From positions 13,546-48,031 of the forward strand of contig DPHD01000033.1 in the NCBI GenBank assembly GCA_003523085.1: 34,486 nucleotides of DNA, in the 5' to 3' direction. Source of the DNA: Oceanospirillaceae bacterium. Lineage in GTDB: Bacteria; Pseudomonadota; Gammaproteobacteria; Pseudomonadales; Balneatricaceae. The notes below the pieces were generated by a model. It had not been told where the DNA came from and ran no database searches. It saw nothing but the letters and a program-made list of their open reading frames with translations. Positions 7,106 through 15,865 of this stretch are shown piece by piece (within the stretch, counting starts at the first letter, position 1; the number at the start of each line of letters is the position of its first letter). A program made the translations under genes and the position numbers.

Positions 7106-8590
7106 ATGAGCCATCCTTTGTTTATATTGGATGCTGGATTAAATGCCAGCCTGCAACAACAATTGCGCCAGCAGATAGCCAAAGCAATTTTAGATCACCA
7201 CATTCCCTTAGATGCACCCTTACCTTCTAGCCGTAAGCTGGCAAAACAGCTTAACGTAGCGCGTAATACCGTGGTGCTGGCCTACGAGCACCTACTTGAT
7301 GATGGTTACCTGATTGCTAAAGAACGCAGCGGTTATTTTGTTAACCCCGACATCTTGGAAAATAGCGTTAAGTTAGAGGTTATTTCTGACGCACGCCATA
7401 CCTCTGGCACCCAACCCGATTGGCAAGGCCGCTTTAAGCTCAACCCGACGCAACAAACCAACATTACCAAACCGTTCGATTGGCAAAATTACCAATATCC
7501 GTTTATTTACGGACAGTTTGACCCCGACCTGTTCCCCACCAACCATTGGCGTGAGTGCTGTCGCGACAACGTTAGCGTTCCAGCGATACGTAGTTGGGCC
7601 GCCGATCACTTTGTGGCCGATGATCCGATGCTGATTGAGCAGATCCATACTCGTATCCTGCCGCGTCGTGGCGTGTGGGCAGACCCTGAAGAGATTTTGA
7701 TTACTATTGGCTGCCAGCAGGGCCTGTATATGCTGGCACAGTTGTTGCTCGATAAAAACACCGTCATGGGCCTAGAAGATCCTGGGTTTGTGGACATGCG
7801 CAACATTGCCAGCATTAACCCATCTAAGCTCAAAGCCTTGCCGGTAGACGAAGAAGGCCTCATTGTTGATCAAGCCTTAGCTGAATGTGACTGTGTGTAT
7901 GTCACCCCCAGTCATCAATACCCTACTACCGTCACCATGCCCCTCGATCGACGGCGTAAGCTGCTCGAAATGGCGAGCCAAGAAGACTTTCTGATTATAG
8001 AAGATGATTACGAGTGCGAGGCTAACTTCCACCAGGCGCCTTCACCTGCACTTAAAAGCCTAGATAAACATGGCCGGGTTATTTACATCGGCAGTTTTTC
8101 CAAGACCTTGGCACCAGGCCTTCGTATCGGTTATCTAGTAGCTAGTAAAGAACTAATCGCGGAAGCCCGATCCCTGCGCCGTTTGATGTTGCGTCATCCA
8201 CCGGCCAACAACCAACGCAGCATTGGTTTGTTTATTGCCCGCGGTTATTACGACGCCTTATCTACGACTTTGGTAAAGGCTTATCAACAGCGCCATAAAA
8301 TCATGGCTGAAGCGTTACAAAAGCACATGCCAGGACTAGCCGAACAACCGACCTTTGGGGGCTCCTGCTATTGGGTGAAAGGTCCAAAAAACCTTGACGC
8401 AAGGGAGTTAAAAGCGCTGGCTGCAGAACAAGGCATCTTGATTGAAGCCGGTGACATCCACTTTTTGGCCGAAGACGCACCGCTCAACTATTTCCGCCTA
8501 GGCTACTCGTCCATTAACCCCAAACTCATCGAACCTGGTATTGCTAAGCTTGCTCACCTTATGAACCAGCTTTCAACTACGCCAGCTTAA
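7106..8590 (+). CDS. tauR: MocR-family (GntR-HTH + aminotransferase-fold) regulator, TauR-like
   Basis: The 494-residue protein has a GntR winged helix at about residues 10-78 (LPSSRKLAKQLNVARNTVVLAYEHLLDDGYL). A linker leads to a class I aminotransferase-fold effector domain with the PLP lysine Lys333 in YIGSFSKTLAPGLRIGYL and an upstream IIEDDYECE. This architecture defines MocR regulators, which bind PLP and an amino compound and usually act on divergent or neighbouring transporter and aminotransferase genes. TauR, the activator of taurine genes in Rhodobacter, belongs here. With tpa about 1.2 kb away, TauR is the best guess, though GabR- or PdxR-like specificities share the fold. The start is ATG 7106, preceded by a weak ribosome site. 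The last 14 bases overlap the convergent EamA gene. Confidence 0.75.
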   Translation: MSHPLFILDAGLNASLQQQLRQQIAKAILDHHIPLDAPLPSSRKLAKQLNVARNTVVLAYEHLLDDGYLIAKERSGYFVNPDILENSVKLEVISDARHTSGTQPDWQGRFKLNPTQQTNITKPFDWQNYQYPFIYGQFDPDLFPTNHWRECCRDNVSVPAIRSWAADHFVADDPMLIEQIHTRILPRRGVWADPEEILITIGCQQGLYMLAQLLLDKNTVMGLEDPGFVDMRNIASINPSKLKALPVDEEGLIVDQALAECDCVYVTPSHQYPTTVTMPLDRRRKLLEMASQEDFLIIEDDYECEANFHQAPSPALKSLDKHGRVIYIGSFSKTLAPGLRIGYLVASKELIAEARSLRRLMLRHPPANNQRSIGLFIARGYYDALSTTLVKAYQQRHKIMAEALQKHMPGLAEQPTFGGSCYWVKGPKNLDARELKALAAEQGILIEAGDIHFLAEDAPLNYFRLGYSSINPKLIEPGIAKLAHLMNQLSTTPA

Positions 8591-9413
8591 TGGCGATCAA
8601 ACCTGAGAAAATCAGCCCGGCCGCGACAAAACGGCTGCGGCCAAGGCTTTCTTTAAACATATAGCTGCTTAACAAGGCCCCAAATAACACTGACGTCTCT
8701 CGCAATGCGGCAACGATAGCCACTGGCACTTGGGTCATGGCCCATAAACAGATCCAATAGGCCGCCATCGACATAACGCCGCCACCGACGGCCACCCGCC
8801 AATGTTGAGTTAAGCTGGCAACAAAGACGTTCGGGCTGTAACGATACGCCCACACGGTTGCAATCATGCCGTCCAGTAAAAACAACCACACCACAAAACT
8901 GTGTACATGCCCCACATGGCTGACAGCGTAACCATCGACCATGGTATAACTGGCGATCCACAGGCCGGTAATGAGGGCATAATAAAACCCTGCACCCAAT
9001 GGGTGGCCGCGCTTAAAGCGAGACAAAGCTGCCACACCGCCGGCAATTAACAACACCGCTAAAATTTGTATTTGGCTAAAGGCTGCAGCAAAAAATACCA
9101 CACTCACCAATAACACCCACACAGGCGCACTACCCCGAGCTATCGGATAAACTTGACCAAAATCGCCCTGTGCGTAGGCCTTAACCAAAAACACCTTATA
9201 ACCAAAATGCAACACCAAGGTAAGCATTAACCAAGGCCACATTACGCCGGGGGGAAAAGGGACAAAGGGCAGAAAAAATAGCGAGACTAAACTGGTGCAG
9301 GCCATGATGAGACCCATCGCAATAATAGGCTCAGCATTAATTTTTACTAACGCGTTCCAGCCCGCGTGCAAGGCTGCAGCGAGCAGGACCGCAAAAAAGA
9401 CCTCAACCGGCAT
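8577..9413 (-). CDS. EamA/DMT-superfamily transporter
   Basis: This 278-residue integral membrane protein has about ten hydrophobic helices, opening with VFFAVLLAAALHAGWNALVK, the usual N-terminal motif of EamA-domain permeases, and two similar halves. The family exports or imports amino acids, metabolites or drugs. The substrate here is unknown. I chose ATG 9413 (MPVEVFF), which lies inside the last codons of pta (11-base overlap), so translational coupling with pta is likely. A TTG 42 bases upstream would add a basic, non-conserved stretch. The gene ends with a 14-base tail-to-tail overlap with the MocR-type regulator gene. Being in an operon with phosphate acetyltransferase in a taurine region makes a sulfonate, sulfite or C2-metabolite substrate possible, but this is inference. 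Confidence 0.8.
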   Translation of the reverse strand: MPVEVFFAVLLAAALHAGWNALVKINAEPIIAMGLIMACTSLVSLFFLPFVPFPPGVMWPWLMLTLVLHFGYKVFLVKAYAQGDFGQVYPIARGSAPVWVLLVSVVFFAAAFSQIQILAVLLIAGGVAALSRFKRGHPLGAGFYYALITGLWIASYTMVDGYAVSHVGHVHSFVVWLFLLDGMIATVWAYRYSPNVFVASLTQHWRVAVGGGVMSMAAYWICLWAMTQVPVAIVAALRETSVLFGALLSSYMFKESLGRSRFVAAGLIFSGLIAIKLA

Positions 9414-10332
9414 GGCGGTGGTGGGCGTAGACAACCGCCAACGCCGCTGAGGCAAGTCGTGCTGCCGCTGGATCTGCGCGAGAAGTGAGTATCACGGGCA
9501 CCTTAGCACCTAACAAAATGCCGGCCGCCGTTGCCGCGTTAAAATAAACCAGCTGTTTAAAAATGGCATTTCCAGTTTCGATATTAGGCACCAGCAATAC
9601 GTCAGCTTGGCCGGCCACAGGGTCATTAATACCTTTAATTGCAGCAGCTTCTGGAGACACGGCACCGTCAAAAGCTAGGGGACCAAATACCCTTGCAAGC
9701 GCATGATCATGAGGCGACATTGCCTCTAAGAGATCCTTAGCAGCCAGGCTGGATGGCATGGCGGCAGATGGCACTTCAGTTGCTGAAAGCAAAGCTATAC
9801 GGGGGCTTTCATTACCCAAGGCATGCATAACTGAAGTTGCACCACGTAGGATACTGAGTTGCGTTTTAGTATCTGGTTGCACGTTGACTACGGCATCGCT
9901 AATACACAAAACACGCTCACTATTGGGCACGGTCATATGAAACAAGTGACTTAAACGTTCACCCGTACGTAAGCCGGTGTCGCGGTTCAACAAAGCCCTG
10001 ATAAGCACATCCGTATGTAAGTCACCTTTCATTAATAACTGCGCCTTGCCTTGATGCACGCAAGCAACGGCCTTGGCCGCCGCATCGGCTTCGCCGTGGG
10101 CCGGCACCAACTCAAACTCGGAAATATCCCAAGACAAGCTTTGTGCCGCCTCAACAATTAACGCTGGATTGCCCACTAACACAGGCACCATGATGCCCGC
10201 GTCATGGGCCAATTGCGCGCTTTCAAGCGCAAGTACGGACCCTGCGTTAACCACGGCCGTGGTCATGGCTGGCAATGCCTGGGCTTTGCGCAGTAAATAT
10301 TCAGGGCACTCGGGAGTTAATTGACTGAGCAC
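9403..10332 (-). CDS. pta: phosphate acetyltransferase (short PTA/PTB family)
   Basis: The 309-residue protein belongs to the phosphate acetyl/butyryltransferase family and lacks the N-terminal DRTGG and P-loop regions of the long E. coli Pta. Family landmarks are MKGDLHTD, the SHLFHM segment, ISDAVVNVQPD and the C-terminal VLLVPNIETGNAIFKQLVYF. It would convert acetyl phosphate and CoA to acetyl-CoA. In taurine degraders a short Pta takes up the acetyl phosphate released by Xsc. The start is GTG 10332 with AAGGA seven bases upstream; no better ATG exists. It sits 15 bases after the upstream EamA gene and overlaps the downstream EamA gene by 11 bases, so these three form an operon. Phosphate butyryltransferase activity is the main alternative. 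Confidence 0.8.
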   Translation of the reverse strand: MLSQLTPECPEYLLRKAQALPAMTTAVVNAGSVLALESAQLAHDAGIMVPVLVGNPALIVEAAQSLSWDISEFELVPAHGEADAAAKAVACVHQGKAQLLMKGDLHTDVLIRALLNRDTGLRTGERLSHLFHMTVPNSERVLCISDAVVNVQPDTKTQLSILRGATSVMHALGNESPRIALLSATEVPSAAMPSSLAAKDLLEAMSPHDHALARVFGPLAFDGAVSPEAAAIKGINDPVAGQADVLLVPNIETGNAIFKQLVYFNAATAAGILLGAKVPVILTSRADPAAARLASAALAVVYAHHRHAG

Positions 10333-10347
10333 GGACGGATCCTTATG

Positions 10348-11262
10348 TTAGTTAGCTAAAGAACGTTTAGGCCAGCGTAACCGTGGCATAAGCTGAGACA
10401 TTAACATACCTGCAAGAATCAAGGCACACCCCAGCACGCCCTTGGTAGGCAAGACTTCATTAAGCAACAAAAAGCCTCCGATGACAGCAAACACGCCCTC
10501 AGAACTTAAAATAATCGCGGCGTGTGAAGCATGGGCATGCTGCTGGGCAACCGTTTGCAAGGTATAGCCAATACCGGTAGACATGACACCAGCAAACAAT
10601 AATGGCACGGCGGTCGACACGATCATGGCCCAAGACAGCTGCTCAAAATACAAGGCCAGTAGCATGGCTAAAAAACCCGCCACAAAAAACTGAATGAGAG
10701 ATAACTTTACCGTGTCCATGCGCGATGCGAGGTAGCCAATCATTAATACGTGGCCAGCAAAGGCTACTGCGCAAATTAATTGTAAGGTGTCACCTTTACT
10801 TAAGGTAAAGTCTTCATTAATGCTTAATAAGTACAAACCCCACAAAGCAACAACAGCACCCACCCAAGTACCCACCCCAGTTTTCATACGAAAGCACAGA
10901 CCGATTAGCGGCACAAAAAAGATGTACATGCCAGTGATAAACCCAGCCTTACCGGCGGTGGTGTATTGCAACCCCACTTGCTGAAAGGTGGCGCCTAGAA
11001 AAAGCAGCACACCAGCAGCAAAACCACCCAGAAAAAGGGTCTTAGTAGGCGCTTGAAGCACTTTCTCACCGCGCTTTGAGCGATTATTACTGATCCACAT
11101 CACCACGGGGATCAGTACCACGCCACCAATAAAAAAACGTAAGCTGTTAAACCAATGGGGCCCCATGGTCTCCATGCCGACCCTTTGTGCCACAAAAGCA
11201 AAGCCCCAAATGGCGGCTGCGATAAGCATTAGTATATTGGCCTGAATAGCTTTATTTTGCAT
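10348..11262 (-). CDS. EamA/DMT-superfamily transporter
   Basis: This 304-residue permease has about ten membrane helices. Typical EamA motifs are IAAAIWGFAFVAQRVGM at the N-terminus and LLFAGVMSTGIGYTLQTVAQQ with LLLNEVLPTKGVLGCALILAGM in the second half. It is probably in the inner membrane, with unknown substrate. The start is ATG 11262 with AAGGA eight bases upstream; upstream in-frame codons overlap the end of miaE. It is clearly different from the EamA protein at 8577-9413, and the two flank pta. The 37-base gap from miaE and 15-base gap to pta suggest one transcript. Confidence 0.8.
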   Translation of the reverse strand: MQNKAIQANILMLIAAAIWGFAFVAQRVGMETMGPHWFNSLRFFIGGVVLIPVVMWISNNRSKRGEKVLQAPTKTLFLGGFAAGVLLFLGATFQQVGLQYTTAGKAGFITGMYIFFVPLIGLCFRMKTGVGTWVGAVVALWGLYLLSINEDFTLSKGDTLQLICAVAFAGHVLMIGYLASRMDTVKLSLIQFFVAGFLAMLLALYFEQLSWAMIVSTAVPLLFAGVMSTGIGYTLQTVAQQHAHASHAAIILSSEGVFAVIGGFLLLNEVLPTKGVLGCALILAGMLMSQLMPRLRWPKRSLAN

Positions 11263-11299
11263 GGTTAACATCCTTATTAGTGAGCCGGTTGTAGGCGCG

Positions 11300-11941
11300 T
11301 CATTGGTCAAGTTGCGGGTCCAAAATGGGCACCCCGCTGTGAAAACAGAATTGCGCATCTTCACTGGTAATTAATTGTGTTTCTAGTTCACGGACCAAGA
11401 CAATGCGTTGTTCAAAATCGGCTAAACCCTTAGCTCCAGTCTCTTGCGCAACGTCCTTGGCTAAGTTCAAGTAATCTTGATAATGCCTTGCTTCGGATTT
11501 GAGCAAGGAGCTATAAAATTTAGCTAACTCATCGTCTAAAAATGGTACCAAGGCGTCAAATCGCTCGCACGACCTCGCTTCTACAAAGGCACCAATGATC
11601 AGGGTGTCCATGAGCTTAGCGGGCTCATGGGTACGTACCAGTTGGCGCAACCCCGACACATAACGCGAGGCGTCTAAATGATCGTAAACGATACCGCGCT
11701 TGCGCATAATACGACAAACCTGCTCAAAATGAATCAATTCTTCTTTGGCTAAACGCGACATTTTGGTGAGCAAGTTCGACCGTGTTGGGTGGCGAAACAT
11801 AAGCTGCATGGCAGTTTGAGCGGCCTTTTTTTCACAGTGGGCGTGGTCAATAAGCAAAATATCTTGCTGCTGTAAGGCTTCATTGACCCAGGCCTTAGGT
11901 GTACTGGAACCCAAAAACTGTTTTAGTGACGATAGTGGCAC
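11300..11941 (-). CDS. miaE: tRNA 2-methylthio-N6-isopentenyladenosine hydroxylase
   Basis: This 213-residue non-haem di-iron enzyme hydroxylates the isopentenyl group of ms2i6A37 in tRNAs. The ferritin-like four-helix bundle carries the expected ligands in order: DHAHCEKKAA in the first helices, EELIHFEQV, EARSCERF, and SEARHYQDY near the end. The length is slightly above the usual 190-200 residues. The start is GTG 11941, with no strong ribosome site and no ATG nearby that keeps the N-terminus. It is the first gene of the miaE-eamA-pta-eamA run on the minus strand and diverges from acnB. Confidence 0.85.
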   Translation of the reverse strand: MPLSSLKQFLGSSTPKAWVNEALQQQDILLIDHAHCEKKAAQTAMQLMFRHPTRSNLLTKMSRLAKEELIHFEQVCRIMRKRGIVYDHLDASRYVSGLRQLVRTHEPAKLMDTLIIGAFVEARSCERFDALVPFLDDELAKFYSSLLKSEARHYQDYLNLAKDVAQETGAKGLADFEQRIVLVRELETQLITSEDAQFCFHSGVPILDPQLDQ

Positions 11942-12195
11942 AGGGATTCTCGAGGGTTTTAATGATTAAAATCAAGCCGCATTGTACCCAGCCTATAGTG
12001 AGGCGTCTAGAGCCAATTAATACACTGTATCTATATAATTTATTATCCATTAAATCAACTAGTTAGATAAAGTACTTAGACTAATCGACTAGCTACCCAA
12101 CTAGAGATTATGAGCCATTTGTGCTATTCTAGCGTCACTTATCGAACTAGTTTTTGTCTGCAAACCGCAGTAATAAACGATTATGAGGCTATACC

Positions 12196-14796
12196 GTGTT
12201 AGAAGCTTACCGTACCCATATTGCCGAGCGTGCCACCCAAGGCATTCCACCTGAGCCTTTAGATGCCGAGCAAACTGCTGCTTTGGTTGAATTGTTAAAA
12301 AACCCACCTGCCGGTGAGGAAGCCACTTTAGTGGACTTGTTACGTAATCGCGTACCCGCTGGCGTAGACCAAGCCGCTTATGTAAAAGCCAGCTTCTTAT
12401 CCGCAGTCACCACTGGTGATGTGACATCGCCTTTAGTTAGCCCGGTGCAAGCCACACAGATCCTTGGCACCATGCTAGGCGGTTACAACATTGAGGCATT
12501 AATTTCCTGCCTAGACAATGAAGCCCTGGCTGCAACTGCAGTAACTGCTCTGTCTCACACTCTGCTAATGTTTGACGCTTTTCATGATGTTGACGAAAAG
12601 GCCAAAGCGGGCAACAAGTACGCCCAACAAGTCATGCAATCATGGGCCGACGGCGAATGGTTTACTTCGCGTCCAAAACTAGCAGACAAAATCACCCTCA
12701 CCGTATTTAAAGTCACCGGTGAAACCAATACCGACGACCTGTCGCCTGCCCCCGACGCCTTTACTCGCCCAGATATCCCACTACACGCCAACGCCATGTT
12801 AAAGATGGAGCGTGACGGTATTGAGCCTGATGAACACGGCACTACAGGCCCGTTAAAGCAGATCGCAGCCATTAAAGCCAAAGGCCACCCAGTGGTTTAT
12901 GTGGGTGACGTTGTGGGCACGGGCTCTTCTCGCAAGTCCGCCACTAACTCTGTACTTTGGTTCTTCGGTGACGACATTCCATCGGTACCTAACAAACGTG
13001 CGGGTGGTTTTTGCTTTGGTTCTAAAATTGCTCCAATCTTCTTTAACACCATGGAAGACGCTGGCGCCCTACCCGTTGAACTCGACGTATCCGCCATGCA
13101 GATGGGCGATGTGATTGACATCTACCCCTATGAAGGCGTGGTTCGTAGCCACGACTCCGGTGCAGAATTGAGCCGCTTTGAACTTAAAACCAATGTCATT
13201 TTGGATGAAGTACGCGCCGGCGGCCGTATTCCGCTCATCATTGGCCGTGGCCTTACGGACCGTGCACGTACGGCCTTAGGTCTAGCTAGCTCAAGCTTGT
13301 TCCAAGTACCTGTTCAACCACAAGACACAGGTAAAGGCTTTACCTTAGCTCAAAAGATGGTTGGTAAGGCTTGTGGTACTACAGGTATCCGCCCGGGCAC
13401 ATACTGTGAACCTAAGATGACCACCGTAGGCTCGCAGGACACCACTGGCCCCATGACGCGAGATGAGCTAAAAGATTTGGCTTGCCTTGGTTTCTCAGCC
13501 GACTTAACCATGCAGTCGTTCTGCCATACTGCGGCCTACCCTAAGCCGGTAGACGTTAAAACACACCATACACTGCCTGATTTCATTATGAATCGTGGCG
13601 GCGTTTCTTTGCGTCCTGGTGACGGTGTTATTCACTCATGGCTTAACCGTATGTTGTTGCCAGACACGGTCGGCACAGGCGGCGACTCCCATACACGTTT
13701 CCCATTGGGCATTTCTTTTCCTGCAGGATCGGGTTTAGTGGCATTTGCGGCTGCCACTGGCGTCATGCCATTGGATATGCCTGAGTCAGTATTAGTGCGC
13801 TTTAAGGGCACACGTAACCCAGGCATCACCTTGCGCGACTTGGTACACGCCATTCCTTATTACGGCATCAAGCAAGGCCTACTTACTGTTGAAAAAGCGG
13901 GCAAAATTAACGCTTTCTCTGGTCGTGTTCTTGAAATCGAAGGCCTAGAAGACCTTTCTGTTGAACAGGCCTTTGAGCTGTCCGACGCGTCTGCAGAGCG
14001 CTCTGCTGCGGGCTGTAGCATTACCTTAAGCGAAGACTCGGTGGCCGAATACTTACGCTCTAACGTGGTTATGTTAAAGTGGATGATTGCCGAAGGTTAT
14101 GGCGATAAGCGAACTATCGCGCGCCGTATTTTAGCTATGGAAGCTTGGTTAGCCGAGCCACACCTTATGCGTGCGGATACTGATGCTGAGTACGCAGAAG
14201 TAATCGAAATTGATCTAGCTGAAATTAAAGAACCGATCCTTTGTGCACCCAACGATCCAGACGACGCACGTTTATTGTCGAGCGTGGCTGGCCAACAAAT
14301 TGACGAAGTATTTATTGGTTCTTGTATGACCAACATTGGTCACTTCCGTGCCGCTGGCAAGTTGCTAGAAGCTGCAGATGGACCCATTCCGACCCGCATG
14401 TGGATTGCCCCACCGACGAAGATGGACGCCGCCCAACTTACCGAAGAAGGTTATTACAACATCTTTGGTACAGCTGGTGCGCGCATTGAAATGCCAGGTT
14501 GCTCATTGTGTATGGGTAACCAAGCACGAGTGGCCGACGAGTCAACGGTAGTTTCAACCTCAACACGTAACTTCCCTAACCGTTTAGGCACAGGCGCTAA
14601 CGTGTTCTTGGCATCCGCCGAACTAGCGGCCGTCGCCGGTATAAATGGCAAGTTACCTACGCCAGCTGAGTATTTTGAATACGCCAGTACGCTAGACACT
14701 ATGGCAGGTGAAGTATACCGCTACTTAAACTTTGACCAGCTAGCCGATTACACATCTGCAGCCGATAAAGTAATCCCTACGGTAGAAGTCGCTTAA
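12196..14796 (+). CDS. acnB: aconitate hydratase B
   Basis: The 866-residue protein has the AcnB order: N-terminal HEAT-like domain, swivelling domain (about residues 165-380), then the catalytic core with the [4Fe-4S] ligands Cys710 (GSCMTN), Cys769 and Cys772 (GCSLCMGN), at the same numbers as I recall for E. coli. It interconverts citrate and isocitrate in the TCA cycle and probably also dehydrates 2-methylcitrate as other AcnB proteins do. The start is GTG 12196 with GAGG seven bases upstream. MLEAYRTHIAERA matches the usual AcnB N-terminus. The gene is monocistronic, with a terminator 20 bases downstream. Confidence 0.97.
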   Translation: MLEAYRTHIAERATQGIPPEPLDAEQTAALVELLKNPPAGEEATLVDLLRNRVPAGVDQAAYVKASFLSAVTTGDVTSPLVSPVQATQILGTMLGGYNIEALISCLDNEALAATAVTALSHTLLMFDAFHDVDEKAKAGNKYAQQVMQSWADGEWFTSRPKLADKITLTVFKVTGETNTDDLSPAPDAFTRPDIPLHANAMLKMERDGIEPDEHGTTGPLKQIAAIKAKGHPVVYVGDVVGTGSSRKSATNSVLWFFGDDIPSVPNKRAGGFCFGSKIAPIFFNTMEDAGALPVELDVSAMQMGDVIDIYPYEGVVRSHDSGAELSRFELKTNVILDEVRAGGRIPLIIGRGLTDRARTALGLASSSLFQVPVQPQDTGKGFTLAQKMVGKACGTTGIRPGTYCEPKMTTVGSQDTTGPMTRDELKDLACLGFSADLTMQSFCHTAAYPKPVDVKTHHTLPDFIMNRGGVSLRPGDGVIHSWLNRMLLPDTVGTGGDSHTRFPLGISFPAGSGLVAFAAATGVMPLDMPESVLVRFKGTRNPGITLRDLVHAIPYYGIKQGLLTVEKAGKINAFSGRVLEIEGLEDLSVEQAFELSDASAERSAAGCSITLSEDSVAEYLRSNVVMLKWMIAEGYGDKRTIARRILAMEAWLAEPHLMRADTDAEYAEVIEIDLAEIKEPILCAPNDPDDARLLSSVAGQQIDEVFIGSCMTNIGHFRAAGKLLEAADGPIPTRMWIAPPTKMDAAQLTEEGYYNIFGTAGARIEMPGCSLCMGNQARVADESTVVSTSTRNFPNRLGTGANVFLASAELAAVAGINGKLPTPAEYFEYASTLDTMAGEVYRYLNFDQLADYTSAADKVIPTVEVA

Positions 14797-14815
14797 CCTC
14801 TACCTTCAGCGCTAA

Positions 14816-14853
14816 CAAAAAGCCTCTAGTCATCACTGGCCAGGGGCTTTTTT
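14816..14853 (+). terminator. rho-independent terminator of acnB
   Basis: The arms are AAAAAGCC, extended by weaker pairs, and GGGGCTTTTTT, with a loop around 14830-14840 and a T-run at 14848-14853. Confidence 0.8.
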
Positions 14854-14924
14854 ATGCCAATTTATCAGCACTTTGAAGCCGTTTGAGCTAGACTATTGGT
14901 TGGCGTCTAATTTTGGATGATTTT

Positions 14925-15851
14925 ATGAAGGTATTGTTAGTCGAAGACTCTATTGCTTCATTACAAGTAACACAAAAATTTGTTGAAGAGGCCGGTCATA
15001 CGGTGATCACCGCCCGTGATGGTGAACAAGGTATCCAGCAATTTTTAGCCCACAACCCAGACCTAGTGCTACTAGACGTTAACATGCCTAATATGGATGG
15101 CTACCAATGTGCGCAGCGTATCCGAAAAAATTGCCAGCAAGGCAACCTTTGGATTCCAATCATTTTTTTGAGCGCAGAGATCACCGAAGATGCCATCGTT
15201 ATGGGCATCGATTCGGGTGGCGATGATTACCTTCCCAAACCAGTCACACAACGGGTATTGAGCGCAAAACTTCGTGCCATGTCACGTATTGCAGACATGC
15301 GCAAAGAACTCGAAGAGGCCAGTGCACGCTTAAAACGGTTGTCGTCTATTGATGGTTTAACTCAGCTTTACAACCGCCGCCACTTTGATGAAGTGTTGGA
15401 GCTTGAATGGTCCCGCGCCGAGCGTACCCAAGAGCCCTTATCTCTAATCTTGTGCGACATTGACCACTTTAAAGCCTTTAACGACAACTATGGTCACGTT
15501 GCGGGTGATGATGCCTTAGTGAGAACCAGTCAGACCATCATGCACACATTGCAAAGGCCCACCGACTTAGCTGCACGTTACGGCGGTGAGGAGTTTGCTA
15601 TAATATTACCTGCAACGCCAACCGTTGGCGCTATGGTGGTAGCAGAACAGATGCGCAAAGCCATGGACACCTTAGCAATACCACATCACTTCTCTAATGC
15701 GAGTAGCATCGTGTCGATGAGTATCGGTGTTTCTAGCTATTACCCGGCCCAAGCCAACAGCAGTTTTGTTGCATTACTTGATGCTGCCGACCGGGGCTTA
15801 TACCGAGCCAAAAAAAATGGCCGCAATCGAATCGAAATGCAGCCACTTTAA
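14925..15851 (+). CDS. PleD-like response regulator with GGDEF diguanylate cyclase domain
   Basis: The 308-residue cytoplasmic protein has a receiver domain (residues 1-120) with acidic pair Glu7/Asp8, phospho-acceptor Asp51 (LLDVNMPNMDG) and the C-terminal KP motif. A short helical linker leads to a GGDEF domain (about 140-305). The active site is GGEEF at 220-224. RPTD (211-214) sits five residues before it, which is the inhibitory I-site spacing. It should make c-di-GMP from two GTP when phosphorylated and be product-inhibited. The start is ATG 14925 with GGATGA upstream; the TTG 12 bases earlier is less likely. No sensor kinase gene is adjacent, so it is an orphan regulator. It converges on metZ with a 14-base gap. 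Confidence 0.9.
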   Translation: MKVLLVEDSIASLQVTQKFVEEAGHTVITARDGEQGIQQFLAHNPDLVLLDVNMPNMDGYQCAQRIRKNCQQGNLWIPIIFLSAEITEDAIVMGIDSGGDDYLPKPVTQRVLSAKLRAMSRIADMRKELEEASARLKRLSSIDGLTQLYNRRHFDEVLELEWSRAERTQEPLSLILCDIDHFKAFNDNYGHVAGDDALVRTSQTIMHTLQRPTDLAARYGGEEFAIILPATPTVGAMVVAEQMRKAMDTLAIPHHFSNASSIVSMSIGVSSYYPAQANSSFVALLDAADRGLYRAKKNGRNRIEMQPL

Positions 15852-15865
15852 CAACCGGGACCCGC

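Noticed and set aside
12101..12307. 68-codon minus-strand frame covering the acnB start
   Set aside because: It overlaps the acnB promoter and N-terminus, with no ribosome site and no domain.
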